This document shows positions 6,496 to 14,571 of a DNA stretch of 24,133 bases, one piece after another; the stretch's first letter is position 1; each line of letters starts with the position of its first letter. The notes beneath the pieces are model-generated. The model saw only the letters and a list, made by a program, of their open reading frames with translations, searched no databases and was not told the origin of the DNA. The stretch spans positions 1-24,133 of the forward strand of contig JAEZSD010000011.1 of the NCBI GenBank assembly GCA_023422095.1, given 5' to 3'. The DNA comes from Bacillota bacterium (GTDB taxonomy: Bacteria; Bacillota_I; Bacilli_A; RFN20; CAG-826). A program made the position numbers and the translations under genes.

Positions 6496-8421
6496 ATGAA
6501 CAAATTTACTAAAAACGCCCTTTTTCTTTTGACATCTATTTTTATGGTTGGCATCGTGGCCCTCTCAGGGGTCGGGAGCGCCGGTCATTATTTAGTTCCA
6601 TCAAAAGCAGAAAACCCCTCTTATTCACTTGTCCTTGATGGAAGTAATGCCGCATCTGGTTTGACAGATTCGTTTGGAACTGTCGCTAGTTATACTCCAT
6701 CTCGTTTGGTCAGCTGGACAATTAATGGTGGTAAGAGAGCAGTAGGAGACCATGTCCAACTTGAGCAGTCAAGTGGAGCAAATGGTTTCTTAGCCAACAC
6801 TTCTCCAATCACAGGTGTAATTTCTATTACTGCCACATTTACAGGAAGTCTAACTTTATTAGCCTCCCCAAATCAGAGTGGAAATATTGGTGATTACGCT
6901 CCTGTCACAAATTTAACAAGTGGCATAGCTTATACTCATAACATGGTGAGCGATATGTTTGCGTTTGCCTCTACAACCTCTAGTCCGGTCATCGCTTCTA
7001 TTTCAATCACTTATGTTTGCCAATCCTTTGCAACCACTCCATATGTCGTGGAAGATGGTGAGGGTAAAACTAGTTCTCAAGTAAAAGCCAGCTATGTTGG
7101 CACTTATTACACTTCAAGCTGGGGCCCCTCTTCAAACGGTATTGCTAACACCTCAAAAGATGTTTCTTCAACTGGCGGTAGCCAATCTGTTTTCTTACGT
7201 TACAACGACAATGGTTGTGCGTTTAGACATACGAAAGTTCTCTCTTTCCCAGAAAGATCTCTTTATAACGCCTTTTCGATTCAAATGAAAGGTAACTCGG
7301 TCGCAACCGCTATCACCGTTCGCTTAAGTTCCTCTACTAGTGGAGCGTACGCGGATTATAAGATTAGCCAAGTTGGCAAAGCTTGGACTGAATACACTAT
7401 TCCATTTGCCTCATCCGATTGGGAAGTTTATTACGGCGGATATACTCTTACTTTCGCCCAAGCCTTAGAATATGGTGCCGAGACATATAATGTGGCCACC
7501 GTTGAACAATTAGTTGTCAAAGCCTTTGATCAATTTGAGTTCATCGAAAAAGCCATAACCAACACCGGCAAATTCTTAGGCGTTGAAATTGATAATGCCA
7601 AATTCTTAAATATCGATTCTTCTTCAACCAGTATTACTAACCTTGACGTCATTGAAGGTACTTATGCCGCTTATGTCGGTGGCAACCTCGTTGAAGCTGT
7701 TCTTAATGAAGACTTGACCGCGGGAATTAAAGTCACTAACAAAACCACAGTCGCTTATGATATAGCAGGTACCTGGGCTTATACTGAAGTTGATAATAAA
7801 GTTGTCATTTCCACCGCCATTGGCAATTACGAAGCCATTGTTGATGGTTATGGACGTAGCTTAGTCTATAGCAGCGCAAGTGGAGACATTGCTGCTTTAG
7901 TCACGGGTTTGAATCTTTATAAGAGAAAAATACTTGATGGATTCAATGATAGCACCACAGCGGAGATTCAAAGTCGTTGGGATATTCGCTATGACAGTGG
8001 CTCTGGTTGGGCTACTACTACTTCTGCAGATCGTATCGTCGCGGATACTACTACTGTTTTTGAAGGTAGTGGCTCGGCCAAGGCAAAGTCTTGGAATGGT
8101 GGTAAATATGGTTATCGCCTTATTGATCTAGTTGGTTCGGCTGTTTTAGGAAATGATATTCATGGTTTCTCATTCCGCATTTTAAATAATTCCGGAGTTA
8201 GTTTCGTCAATCCTAAACTCCATGCTTACGATTTGCTTAACACAAGCGCTGTTAACTTAACCGTTAACGCGGCAACAACAATCACTAGCGATGGCAATTG
8301 GTGTGAAGTTTCCACAACGTTTACTAATGTTGATTGGCAAGCATGCACCGGTTTCCAACTCTATCTTGAAGCCTCAGCTAGCACATTCTATTTCTATATG
8401 GACTGTGTCCAAATTTGGTAG
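6496..8421 (+). CDS. Large secreted multi-domain carbohydrate-binding protein (CBM11-like modules)
   Basis: The 641-aa protein has a Sec signal (charged start, hydrophobic 8-25, probable cleavage near SKA at 37-39) but no lipobox Cys, transmembrane anchor or sorting motif, so it is probably released. Four beta-rich parts can be told apart: an N-terminal Ser/Thr-rich domain (about 41-175), a CBM11-like jelly-roll (about 184-372) with the strand pair GKAWTEYTIPFASSDW at 294-309, a smaller beta domain (about 382-475), and a second jelly-roll (479-640) beginning ILDGFND and ending YFYMDCVQIW. The same WTEYTIP-type strand recurs in the lipoprotein at 17684-20332. No catalytic motif is seen. A strong AGGAG site precedes the ATG; its own promoter and terminator make it a separate, possibly highly expressed unit. 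Glycan binding is inferred from fold-level resemblance only. Confidence 0.7.
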   Translation: MNKFTKNALFLLTSIFMVGIVALSGVGSAGHYLVPSKAENPSYSLVLDGSNAASGLTDSFGTVASYTPSRLVSWTINGGKRAVGDHVQLEQSSGANGFLANTSPITGVISITATFTGSLTLLASPNQSGNIGDYAPVTNLTSGIAYTHNMVSDMFAFASTTSSPVIASISITYVCQSFATTPYVVEDGEGKTSSQVKASYVGTYYTSSWGPSSNGIANTSKDVSSTGGSQSVFLRYNDNGCAFRHTKVLSFPERSLYNAFSIQMKGNSVATAITVRLSSSTSGAYADYKISQVGKAWTEYTIPFASSDWEVYYGGYTLTFAQALEYGAETYNVATVEQLVVKAFDQFEFIEKAITNTGKFLGVEIDNAKFLNIDSSSTSITNLDVIEGTYAAYVGGNLVEAVLNEDLTAGIKVTNKTTVAYDIAGTWAYTEVDNKVVISTAIGNYEAIVDGYGRSLVYSSASGDIAALVTGLNLYKRKILDGFNDSTTAEIQSRWDIRYDSGSGWATTTSADRIVADTTTVFEGSGSAKAKSWNGGKYGYRLIDLVGSAVLGNDIHGFSFRILNNSGVSFVNPKLHAYDLLNTSAVNLTVNAATTITSDGNWCEVSTTFTNVDWQACTGFQLYLEASASTFYFYMDCVQIW

Positions 8422-8441
8422 TTCATTCATTTATTGCAAAC

Positions 8442-8473
8442 AACCCTGGGAGGTCACTCCTGGGGTTTTCTTT
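8442..8473 (+). terminator. Rho-independent terminator after the secreted CBM protein
   Basis: An 11-bp stem pairs AACCCTGGGAG (8442-8452) with CTCCTGGGGTT (8457-8467), including two G-T pairs, around the loop GTCA. It is followed by TTCTTT. It lies 20 bp after the stop codon and separates this gene from the promoter of the next operon. Confidence 0.85.
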
Positions 8474-8484
8474 GTTCACAAAAA

Positions 8485-8549
8485 GTTTACTAAAAATACA
8501 ATATGTTTACAAAACTAATCTATGCTATGTGTAGGCATTATGACATAAT
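8485..8549 (+). promoter_or_regulatory. Main operon promoter with tandem GTTTAC sites
   Basis: GTTTAC copies at 8485-8490 and 8505-8510 are again exactly 20 bp apart. CATAAT at 8544-8549 is a one-mismatch -10, 33 bp after the end of the second copy, the same distance as at the 6496 promoter. The hexamer 17 bp upstream of the -10 (TATGCT) is a poor -35, consistent with activator-dependent transcription. Predicted start is about 8556. Confidence 0.6.
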
Positions 8550-8557
8550 AGTTTTGT

Positions 8558-8571
8558 ATCAAGCGCTTTCT
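8558..8571. promoter_or_regulatory. CcpA/LacI-type operator-like palindrome
   Basis: ATCAAGCGCTTTCT contains the perfect 8-bp palindrome AAGCGCTT (8561-8568) with a central CG, and matches the core AAGCGCTTTC of the catabolite-responsive element. It lies within or just after the predicted transcription start, about 30 bp before the ATG at 8600, a position suited to repression. It could serve CcpA or the LacI-family regulator encoded second in this operon. Confidence 0.55.
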
Positions 8572-8599
8572 AAGAGCGAATAAAGTTGAGGATAAATAT

Positions 8600-10672
8600 A
8601 TGCACAAAAACAATTTAAGATATTTAACTGTGCTGTCAATTTTTTTTCTTGTTTTAACGGCTTGCGATGGCAAACAAAAACCAGATGATAATGATGACTC
8701 AGGAGATACAACCGACTACGTAATTGATGCGCCTGTTTTACAGCTTAATAATTCTAGAGATGGATTAGTTTGGGAAGAAGTCGAAAATGCGGATGGTTAT
8801 ATGCTGTCGCTTAATGGTGGCGCTTATAGCGAAGCTGATAATTATGCCTTCGCCTCTATAAATGGTCATTATCAAATTTCCGTATATGCGAAAGCCGCTA
8901 TTGGTTATGACGATAGTGAGATAGTAACTTATGCCTATGATGTTCGTTCACTTTCTTATGGAACAATTACTCGTTCTGGAGTGGACAATTCTTTATATAC
9001 TTGGGAACAGAATTTTATTTCTTGCGAAACAGAATTTTCTTCTACTGGAATTCATAATGAGGATGCTTTTGCTAGTAATACTAGTTTATCTTTTCAATCT
9101 GAAGTATCTGGACAATTAGCTATTCGAATGTTTGGTGGTTATGATGAAACAAACCATATTTATTATCCCGAAACAAGTACGACGAGTTATATCAATATCG
9201 CAATGAATAGCGTCGAATCTCGAAGCATTCTAAATGGCACTGAAATAGATTTAATTGATTACTTTGATATTCGCTATTTTAATGGCTCAAGCGAAGTGAT
9301 GACCGCCAATGTCAACGTGACTCATGAAGACATTGATGTTGAAGGTGTAACCGACGCTATTAATTTCCGTTTTAACGATGGCAATTACTATAAATTCATG
9401 ACTAAAATCTCTACTCCGATATCCCGCTATGAATCAATTTCTTTTTATGCCAAAGGAAATGGCAAGACAAATATGGCGGTTCAATTTGTCAGCAGTGAGT
9501 TATATGTTTCATATAATCTTGGAGTTTTGAGCACAAACTGGTCTTATATCAATCTTCCTTTTGATGATGAAGGCTGGAAAGTGAATGGATCCTCTATGAC
9601 TCTTAAAGATGTTGTTGAGAACCTAGGCACTCAGTATGGAATTACGGATGTGAGTGAAGTCGTATCCTTTCTTCCAACTCTATCTATAATTTATAAGAGC
9701 GTGAATGGTAATCCATTATGGACTTCTACCAACTGCTATATGGCAAATATTGATTTATCTAAAAATACAGATCCAGTGAATCGCCAAATCTTCAATCTCG
9801 AAAGTATTTATTCTGGAAAGAGTAGTGATAACACAAATGTCCGTTTAGATAAACTTGGTGAAACCGCCATCAGTCTTTCGACTTTAAATCTTGAAAGCAA
9901 TTCTTCCATTGATATGACAGTGGAAAAAACCTCTGAAGGCTATACTTTTAGGTCATTAGGCGACAACGGAGCTTCACTTACTATGGTTTTGGAAGCAACT
10001 CGCGGTGGAGAACTACTTTCCTTTGTATCTGCAAGCGGATCTTCAAGTGCCCATTTTAATGGGCTCTCTTTTGAAACTATCTCAATAATCGACGATTTTG
10101 AAGACTATGAATCCACTGGTGTGGGATATGATAAAAACAATACTAATAAAGAATCTCGCTCAGAATTAAGAGGGGAATACCTCAGCGAATATTATGTCGC
10201 TGGCTCACAATCTGAACTTCTCAACGATGAATGGTCATTAATGGGAAGCACCGACTATCTGAACCTCGTTAATGGTGACGCTCATTCTGGAACGAACGCT
10301 ATGCGTGTCAAAAATTCTTCTAACGCTATGAGACATACAACCTGGGGAGTTTTCTCTGGAGAAGCAATGGCTTGGAAAGCTGCTAGTCATTTTTCATTCT
10401 TTATGAAGAATACTTCTAGCACTCCTGTTGTTCTCTATTTCCGATTGTTCACTTCAAAGAAAGTAGATGCCAGCGTTTTCAATGGCACCACCAAGGTGCA
10501 AATCAACGTTGATGCTTCCTCCGATTGGACTCAATACATAATCGATCTCGATAATACTAAAACTTATTACGGTTATACCATGACTGTTGAAAAAGTTTAT
10601 GGTTCAACCATTTATCCATTAATGGATGATTTCGCTTTATTTGGCGATGTTAATCCATGGGGAGTGAATTGA
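8600..10672 (+). CDS. Multi-domain carbohydrate-binding lipoprotein (Fn3-like plus CBM11-like modules)
   Basis: The 690-aa protein has a lipobox LTAC (Cys22) followed by an acidic linker rich in Asp, so it is predicted to be lipid-anchored at the surface. Residues 43-115 look like a fibronectin-III-type domain (LVWEEVENADGYMLSLNG, then YQISVYAKA). A beta-rich stretch of unclear type follows to about 240. A CBM11-like jelly-roll spans about 245-386 (SISFYAKGNGKTNMAVQF, then NWSYINLPFDDEGW). A small beta domain (about 395-490) resembles the one in the secreted protein upstream. A last jelly-roll spans 497-681 (IIDDFEDYES to MDDFALFGD). No catalytic residues are evident. It is first in the main operon, one base before the LacI gene. 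A role in capturing polysaccharide for the neighbouring enzymes is inferred, not shown. Confidence 0.7.
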   Translation: MHKNNLRYLTVLSIFFLVLTACDGKQKPDDNDDSGDTTDYVIDAPVLQLNNSRDGLVWEEVENADGYMLSLNGGAYSEADNYAFASINGHYQISVYAKAAIGYDDSEIVTYAYDVRSLSYGTITRSGVDNSLYTWEQNFISCETEFSSTGIHNEDAFASNTSLSFQSEVSGQLAIRMFGGYDETNHIYYPETSTTSYINIAMNSVESRSILNGTEIDLIDYFDIRYFNGSSEVMTANVNVTHEDIDVEGVTDAINFRFNDGNYYKFMTKISTPISRYESISFYAKGNGKTNMAVQFVSSELYVSYNLGVLSTNWSYINLPFDDEGWKVNGSSMTLKDVVENLGTQYGITDVSEVVSFLPTLSIIYKSVNGNPLWTSTNCYMANIDLSKNTDPVNRQIFNLESIYSGKSSDNTNVRLDKLGETAISLSTLNLESNSSIDMTVEKTSEGYTFRSLGDNGASLTMVLEATRGGELLSFVSASGSSSAHFNGLSFETISIIDDFEDYESTGVGYDKNNTNKESRSELRGEYLSEYYVAGSQSELLNDEWSLMGSTDYLNLVNGDAHSGTNAMRVKNSSNAMRHTTWGVFSGEAMAWKAASHFSFFMKNTSSTPVVLYFRLFTSKKVDASVFNGTTKVQINVDASSDWTQYIIDLDNTKTYYGYTMTVEKVYGSTIYPLMDDFALFGDVNPWGVN

Positions 10673-10673
10673 T

Positions 10674-11684
10674 ATGGCAAGAGTAACATTAGAAGACATC
10701 GCGAAAGCCTGTGATGTGACTAAAGGGTTAGTTTCTCGTTCTTTAGCCGGAAAATATAATGTTTCCGAAGAAACTAGAACACGAATTGCCCAAAAGGCTG
10801 CCGAACTTGGCTATGACACGACTCACTTAAGAAAAAAGAAAGAAATGATTAACCGTGTTTTGCTCGTCATTTCTTCCCGCATGTTGCTTAAAGAAGATTA
10901 TTGGCAACCGATTATTAAATCCCTTGCCCGAGTCTTAGACATGCGTTCTATTTCTTTGGAATATTTCGTTTACGGGGACAATAAAATAGACGAGGAGCAA
11001 CTCAAACACCTGGTTTCATTAAAGACCAACGCCTATGTGATTATTCACAATAATCCCGAAATTATTGTTGGGTTATTAAAAAAGACTGGTAAGCCCATCG
11101 TCGAAGTTGATCCCAAGATCTTCCATAGTGATGGTATTACCAAAGTAAAGTTTTCTAATTATGATTCCACCTATTTAGCGGTGGAAACACTCATTGAAAA
11201 TAAGCATAAAATTATCGCTTTCTATGGAAGTGATATGCATAGTACCTCATTTAGAGAAAGACACGAGGGATTCTTAGCGTGCATCAACGCTCACACCTCC
11301 GAAGGAGTAAAGGGAATCTCTATCATATTCAACAATAAGAATCTCAATTATAGCGATGATATCCTCCTTGAGAAAAACCTAAGGAAATACCCCATTACTG
11401 CACTTATCTGCGCCAATGACATTATTGCCCAAAGGGCTTATGAAGTTATTCGTTCAATGGGAAAAAAGATACCCGATGATATTTCTGTCATTGGATTTGA
11501 TAACATCAAAAACAGTTGTTATTTTGATCCTCCGCTTTCCACTTATAACGTTCCTCGAGAGGAACTGGGAAAGGAAGTCGCCAACTATCTGATTGGGGTT
11601 TTTGGGGAAAATCAACTTCAGTTTTCCGAAATTGTAATTCGCTGTGGATATGTTCCACGAGATTCAGTAAAAAAATTAAGTTAA
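10674..11684 (+). CDS. LacI-family transcriptional regulator
   Basis: The 336-aa protein begins with the LacI helix-turn-helix (residues 3-26, VTLEDIAKACDVTKGLVSRS) and hinge helix, then a periplasmic-binding-like sugar-sensing domain. Diagnostic late motifs are ALICANDIIAQRAYE and a P-D-D-I-S-V-I-G-F-D block, followed by PPLSTYNVP. Length is typical. It follows the carbohydrate-binding lipoprotein gene by one base and has no promoter of its own visible, so it is co-transcribed and probably autoregulated. A LacI-style palindrome at 8558-8571 in the operon leader is a candidate operator. It likely senses an oligosaccharide or sugar phosphate made from the target glycan (inference). It is the only DNA-binding protein in the window. 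LacI proteins bind palindromes, so it is not the obvious reader of the tandem GTTTAC direct repeats. Confidence 0.95.
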   Translation: MARVTLEDIAKACDVTKGLVSRSLAGKYNVSEETRTRIAQKAAELGYDTTHLRKKKEMINRVLLVISSRMLLKEDYWQPIIKSLARVLDMRSISLEYFVYGDNKIDEEQLKHLVSLKTNAYVIIHNNPEIIVGLLKKTGKPIVEVDPKIFHSDGITKVKFSNYDSTYLAVETLIENKHKIIAFYGSDMHSTSFRERHEGFLACINAHTSEGVKGISIIFNNKNLNYSDDILLEKNLRKYPITALICANDIIAQRAYEVIRSMGKKIPDDISVIGFDNIKNSCYFDPPLSTYNVPREELGKEVANYLIGVFGENQLQFSEIVIRCGYVPRDSVKKLS

Positions 11685-11697
11685 GTGAGAAAAAAAT

Positions 11698-12678
11698 ATG
11701 AAATTAGTAAATCAAATCGATATTAAAAACCTCCCTTGGGAAGATAAGCCTTCTGGTGTTGTCAGTCCAGTATGGAGATATTCAAAAAATCCAGTGATCA
11801 ATCGTAATCCAAATCCCTCATTATCCCGAGTTTTTAATTCAGCATTAACTCCTTGGGGAGATGGCTTTATTGGTGTTTTCCGTGGTGAATCAGCCACAGG
11901 TATTCCCGCTTTATTTGTCGGTCATTCTCAAGACGGACTTAAGATTAAAGTAGATGAGAAGCCAATTATTTTTGTCAATGAAAAAGGCGAACCCGCAAAG
12001 TCCGCCTATGCTTACGATCCAAGATTAGTTAGGATTGATGATACCTATTATATAATTTGGTGCGACGATTTCTATGGCCCGGCTTTAGCGATAGCTAAAA
12101 CAGATGACTTTAAGAAGTTTGTTAAACTTGATCATCCTTTCCTTCCATTTAACCGCAACGGAGTCTTATTCCCTCGAAAAGTGAATGATGAATTTCTTCT
12201 TTTATCTCGCCCTAGTGATAGTGGACACACTGCCTTTGGCGACATCTTTCTTTCTCATAGCAAAGACCTAGAATATTGGGGTCATCACGAACATGTTATG
12301 GAAAGAGGCTATGAGTGGTGGAACTCCATCAAAATAGGGGCGGGTTGTAATCCTATTGAAACTGACGAAGGATGGTTACTCTTCTTTCATGGTGTGACCG
12401 GCACTTGTAGCGGTTTTGTTTATTCCATGGGTGCAGTCATTCTAGACTTGGAAAACCCCACTATCGTTAAATATCGTCTTGACCGGTTCTTGCTCACTCC
12501 AGAAATGGAATATGAGACGACTGGATTTGTGCCAAACGTCATCTTCCCAACATCCGCTCTAGTGGATAACAAAACGGGAAGGATTGCCATCTATTATGGT
12601 TCCGCTGATACCTATACTGCTTTAGCCTTTACGACTATTGACGAAATAATTCCCTATATAAAGAAACACGCAAGGTAG
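11698..12678 (+). CDS. GH130 beta-mannoside phosphorylase (GH130_2-like)
   Basis: The 326-aa cytoplasmic enzyme (no signal peptide) has the five-bladed propeller repeats of GH130. The catalytic Asp107 lies in SAYAYDPRLV. Other family blocks are RNGVLFPRK, LLSRPSD, KIGAGCNPIETDEGWLLFFHG, YSMGAVILD, and FPTSAL followed by IAIYYGSADT. GH130 enzymes cleave beta-mannosidic bonds with inorganic phosphate, releasing alpha-mannose-1-phosphate. The roughly 330-aa length and missing N-terminal extension fit the mannooligosaccharide phosphorylases better than the longer mannosylglucose phosphorylases. It precedes the ABC permeases by 5 bp, suggesting it acts on what they import. Together with phosphohexomutase and ManA, a complete route to fructose-6-phosphate exists. 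Linkage (beta-1,4 or beta-1,2) cannot be decided from sequence alone. Confidence 0.87.
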   Translation: MKLVNQIDIKNLPWEDKPSGVVSPVWRYSKNPVINRNPNPSLSRVFNSALTPWGDGFIGVFRGESATGIPALFVGHSQDGLKIKVDEKPIIFVNEKGEPAKSAYAYDPRLVRIDDTYYIIWCDDFYGPALAIAKTDDFKKFVKLDHPFLPFNRNGVLFPRKVNDEFLLLSRPSDSGHTAFGDIFLSHSKDLEYWGHHEHVMERGYEWWNSIKIGAGCNPIETDEGWLLFFHGVTGTCSGFVYSMGAVILDLENPTIVKYRLDRFLLTPEMEYETTGFVPNVIFPTSALVDNKTGRIAIYYGSADTYTALAFTTIDEIIPYIKKHAR

Positions 12679-12683
12679 TAGAA

Positions 12684-13646
12684 ATGCAAAAGACTCTCAT
12701 TGAGAAAAGACAAGGAAGATGGCATAACGCCGGAAAAAACATTTTCAAATCTCGTTATTTGATTTTCATGATTATTCCTGCGATTGCCTTCTATTTCATT
12801 TTTTGCTACATCCCGATGTATGGTGTTCTCATTTCCTTCACTGATTATTCTCCAAAAGATGGAATTTTTGGAAGTTTAGTTAATTTCTTCGTCGGTTTTG
12901 AAAATTTTGTTTATATCTTTAAAAGCGATCCTGGATTCTACTCCGCTTTACGAAATACTTTGCTTATTGGAGCTGGTAAGATTGTCATCTCTTTTGTGGC
13001 GGCGATTATCGTGGCCTTGCTTATTAATGAATTAAGAATGAGACGCTTCAAAAAGGTCTCACAGATTATTGTTACTTTCCCTCATTTCCTCTCGTGGATT
13101 GTTCTTGCCGGATTCATCAATGTTCTATTTGCTAGAACTGGAGTTGTAAACAATATTATCGCTCTATTTGGTGGATCATCCGCTCGCGTTGATTTTATGG
13201 CCGACAAAGGGTTCTTCCTCGGATTGATTTTTTCTTCCGACATTTGGAAAGAAGCCGGCTGGAGCAGCATTATTTATCTTGCCACAATGGCTGGTATCTC
13301 GCCTGAACTTTATGAAGCTGCCGATATAGATGGAGCTTCAAGATTAAAGAAGATGTGGCATATCACTCTTCCAGGAATTAAATCGACAGCTATTCTATTG
13401 CTTATTTTATCCGTAGGAGGAGTTCTCTCCGCTGGATTTGATCAAATATATAACCTCTATAACCCGCTAGTTTATGAAGCCGCTGATATTATTGATACTT
13501 ACATTTTCCGTCAGACCTTTGTTTCCGGAGAAATGTCGGTAGGTGTTGGTACCGCTATTGGCTTATTTAAGTCATTAGTGTCCTTTATTCTCGTTATCAC
13601 TGTTGACCGCGTGGCCAAGTTATGTGGAGAAAGGGGGATTATCTAA
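12684..13646 (+). CDS. Sugar ABC transporter permease, LplB type
   Basis: The 320-aa membrane protein has about six transmembrane helices, the first at about 25-52 (YLIFMIIPAIAFYFIF). The cytoplasmic EAA loop EAADIDGASRLKKMWHITLP near residues 212-231 docks the ATPase. The N-terminal region with YIPMYGVLISF followed by the FVGFENFVYIF block is typical of LplB-family permeases for oligosaccharides. It is five bases after the GH130 gene and overlaps the partner permease by one base. Together with that permease and the lipoprotein at 14572 it forms an importer. No ATP-binding subunit is encoded in the window; this transporter class commonly uses a shared MsmX-like ATPase from another locus (family knowledge). 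Confidence 0.93.
   Translation: MQKTLIEKRQGRWHNAGKNIFKSRYLIFMIIPAIAFYFIFCYIPMYGVLISFTDYSPKDGIFGSLVNFFVGFENFVYIFKSDPGFYSALRNTLLIGAGKIVISFVAAIIVALLINELRMRRFKKVSQIIVTFPHFLSWIVLAGFINVLFARTGVVNNIIALFGGSSARVDFMADKGFFLGLIFSSDIWKEAGWSSIIYLATMAGISPELYEAADIDGASRLKKMWHITLPGIKSTAILLLILSVGGVLSAGFDQIYNLYNPLVYEAADIIDTYIFRQTFVSGEMSVGVGTAIGLFKSLVSFILVITVDRVAKLCGERGII
13633..13637 (+). promoter_or_regulatory. Shine-Dalgarno site that fixes the second permease start
   Basis: GGGGG lies eight bases before the ATG at 13646, inside the last codons of the first permease gene. The earlier in-frame ATG at 13622 has no purine-rich site before it, so the later start, sharing a base with the preceding TAA, is preferred. 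Confidence 0.55.
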
Positions 13647-14560
13647 TGGCTAAAAAGAAAGAACATATTACATTAGAAAAGTTACCTCTTAGAGCGAAAA
13701 GAAGAGCCACTAACCATCGTTTTGGTGGATTAGATGTCATTATCTTCGTTATTCTACTTTTCTATGTCCTAGCGGTTGCTTTCCCATTCTATAACGCCTT
13801 TGTTATTTCCATTAGCAGTGAAACCGCTTATCTCACTTCGCCCATTCTTTTATGGCCTCAAGATGTTACCTTTGAAGCTTATGCTCAAGTATTTGCTTCT
13901 TCCTCTTTATGGAAGGGGTTCGGTGTGACGATGATTCTATTGGTTGGGGGAACGGCTTATCAACTTTTCTTTACCGTTATTACTGGCTATGCCTTAAGCC
14001 GCGATCGTTGGTTTGGAAAAAACTTTGTCATGAATATGATTTTAGTGACCATGTTCTTTGGTGGTGGACTAGTCCCCTACTATTTCTTAATTAGGAATCT
14101 AGGTTTGTATGACAATATTCTCGTCATGATTATTCCTGGAGCAATCGATACTTTTAACATGCTATTGATGAGGAATTATTTTGCTTCTCTACCAAAGGAA
14201 CTTGAGGAAAGTTCCAAAATTGATGGAGCAAATGATATTCAAATCTTCCTTAAGGTTTATCTTCCTTTATCTCTACCCATGCTCGCCACTGTCGGACTTT
14301 TCTTCGCTGTGGGAAATTGGAACTCTTGGTATAACGGAATGCTCTTCATCACGAATAACGACCTTAAGCCTCTCCAACTCGTCTTGCGAGAAATGATTCA
14401 AACCATTTCATCATCTGTCGAAGATCCAAATCATAGGGTCTATAGTCAATCATTAGTTATGGCATCCATCTTCTTTACTATTGTTCCTATGATGTGTTTT
14501 TATCCGTTTTTACAACGGTTCTTTGTCAAAGGCATCGTTGTCGGTGCTATTAAAGGATAG
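13646..14560 (+). CDS. Sugar ABC transporter permease, YtcP/AraQ type
   Basis: The 304-aa protein starts MAKKKEH and has about six transmembrane helices. The first (about 31-55, VIIFVILLFYVLAVAFPFYNAF) is followed by ISISSETAYL. The EAA loop is LEESSKIDGANDIQIFLKVYLPLSLP. The FFGGGLVPYYFLIRNLGLYDN block is characteristic of YtcP-like permeases that pair with LplB. A start at 13622 would add eight residues but lacks a ribosome site. It shares one base with the upstream permease stop (TAATG), so the two are translated together in equal amounts. It is followed after 11 bp by the solute-binding lipoprotein gene with an AGGAGG site. Its role is to import oligosaccharides, presumed to be mannan-derived from the context. 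Confidence 0.93.
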   Translation: MAKKKEHITLEKLPLRAKRRATNHRFGGLDVIIFVILLFYVLAVAFPFYNAFVISISSETAYLTSPILLWPQDVTFEAYAQVFASSSLWKGFGVTMILLVGGTAYQLFFTVITGYALSRDRWFGKNFVMNMILVTMFFGGGLVPYYFLIRNLGLYDNILVMIIPGAIDTFNMLLMRNYFASLPKELEESSKIDGANDIQIFLKVYLPLSLPMLATVGLFFAVGNWNSWYNGMLFITNNDLKPLQLVLREMIQTISSSVEDPNHRVYSQSLVMASIFFTIVPMMCFYPFLQRFFVKGIVVGAIKG

Positions 14561-14571
14561 GAGGAAATAAT

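Noticed and set aside
6369..6554. A 61-aa open frame on the minus strand across the divergent promoter
   Set aside because: It covers the promoter repeats and the signal-peptide codons of the gene at 6496, has no ribosome site and has an AT-driven composition. Treated as chance.
10670..10672. Recoding of TGA as tryptophan, as in mycoplasmas
   Set aside because: TGA ends several genes exactly where the next gene begins, and tryptophans at conserved sites are encoded by TGG.
13622..13645. An eight-residue N-terminal extension of the second permease
   Set aside because: No ribosome site before 13622, while GGGGG precedes 13646, which also shares a base with the preceding stop.
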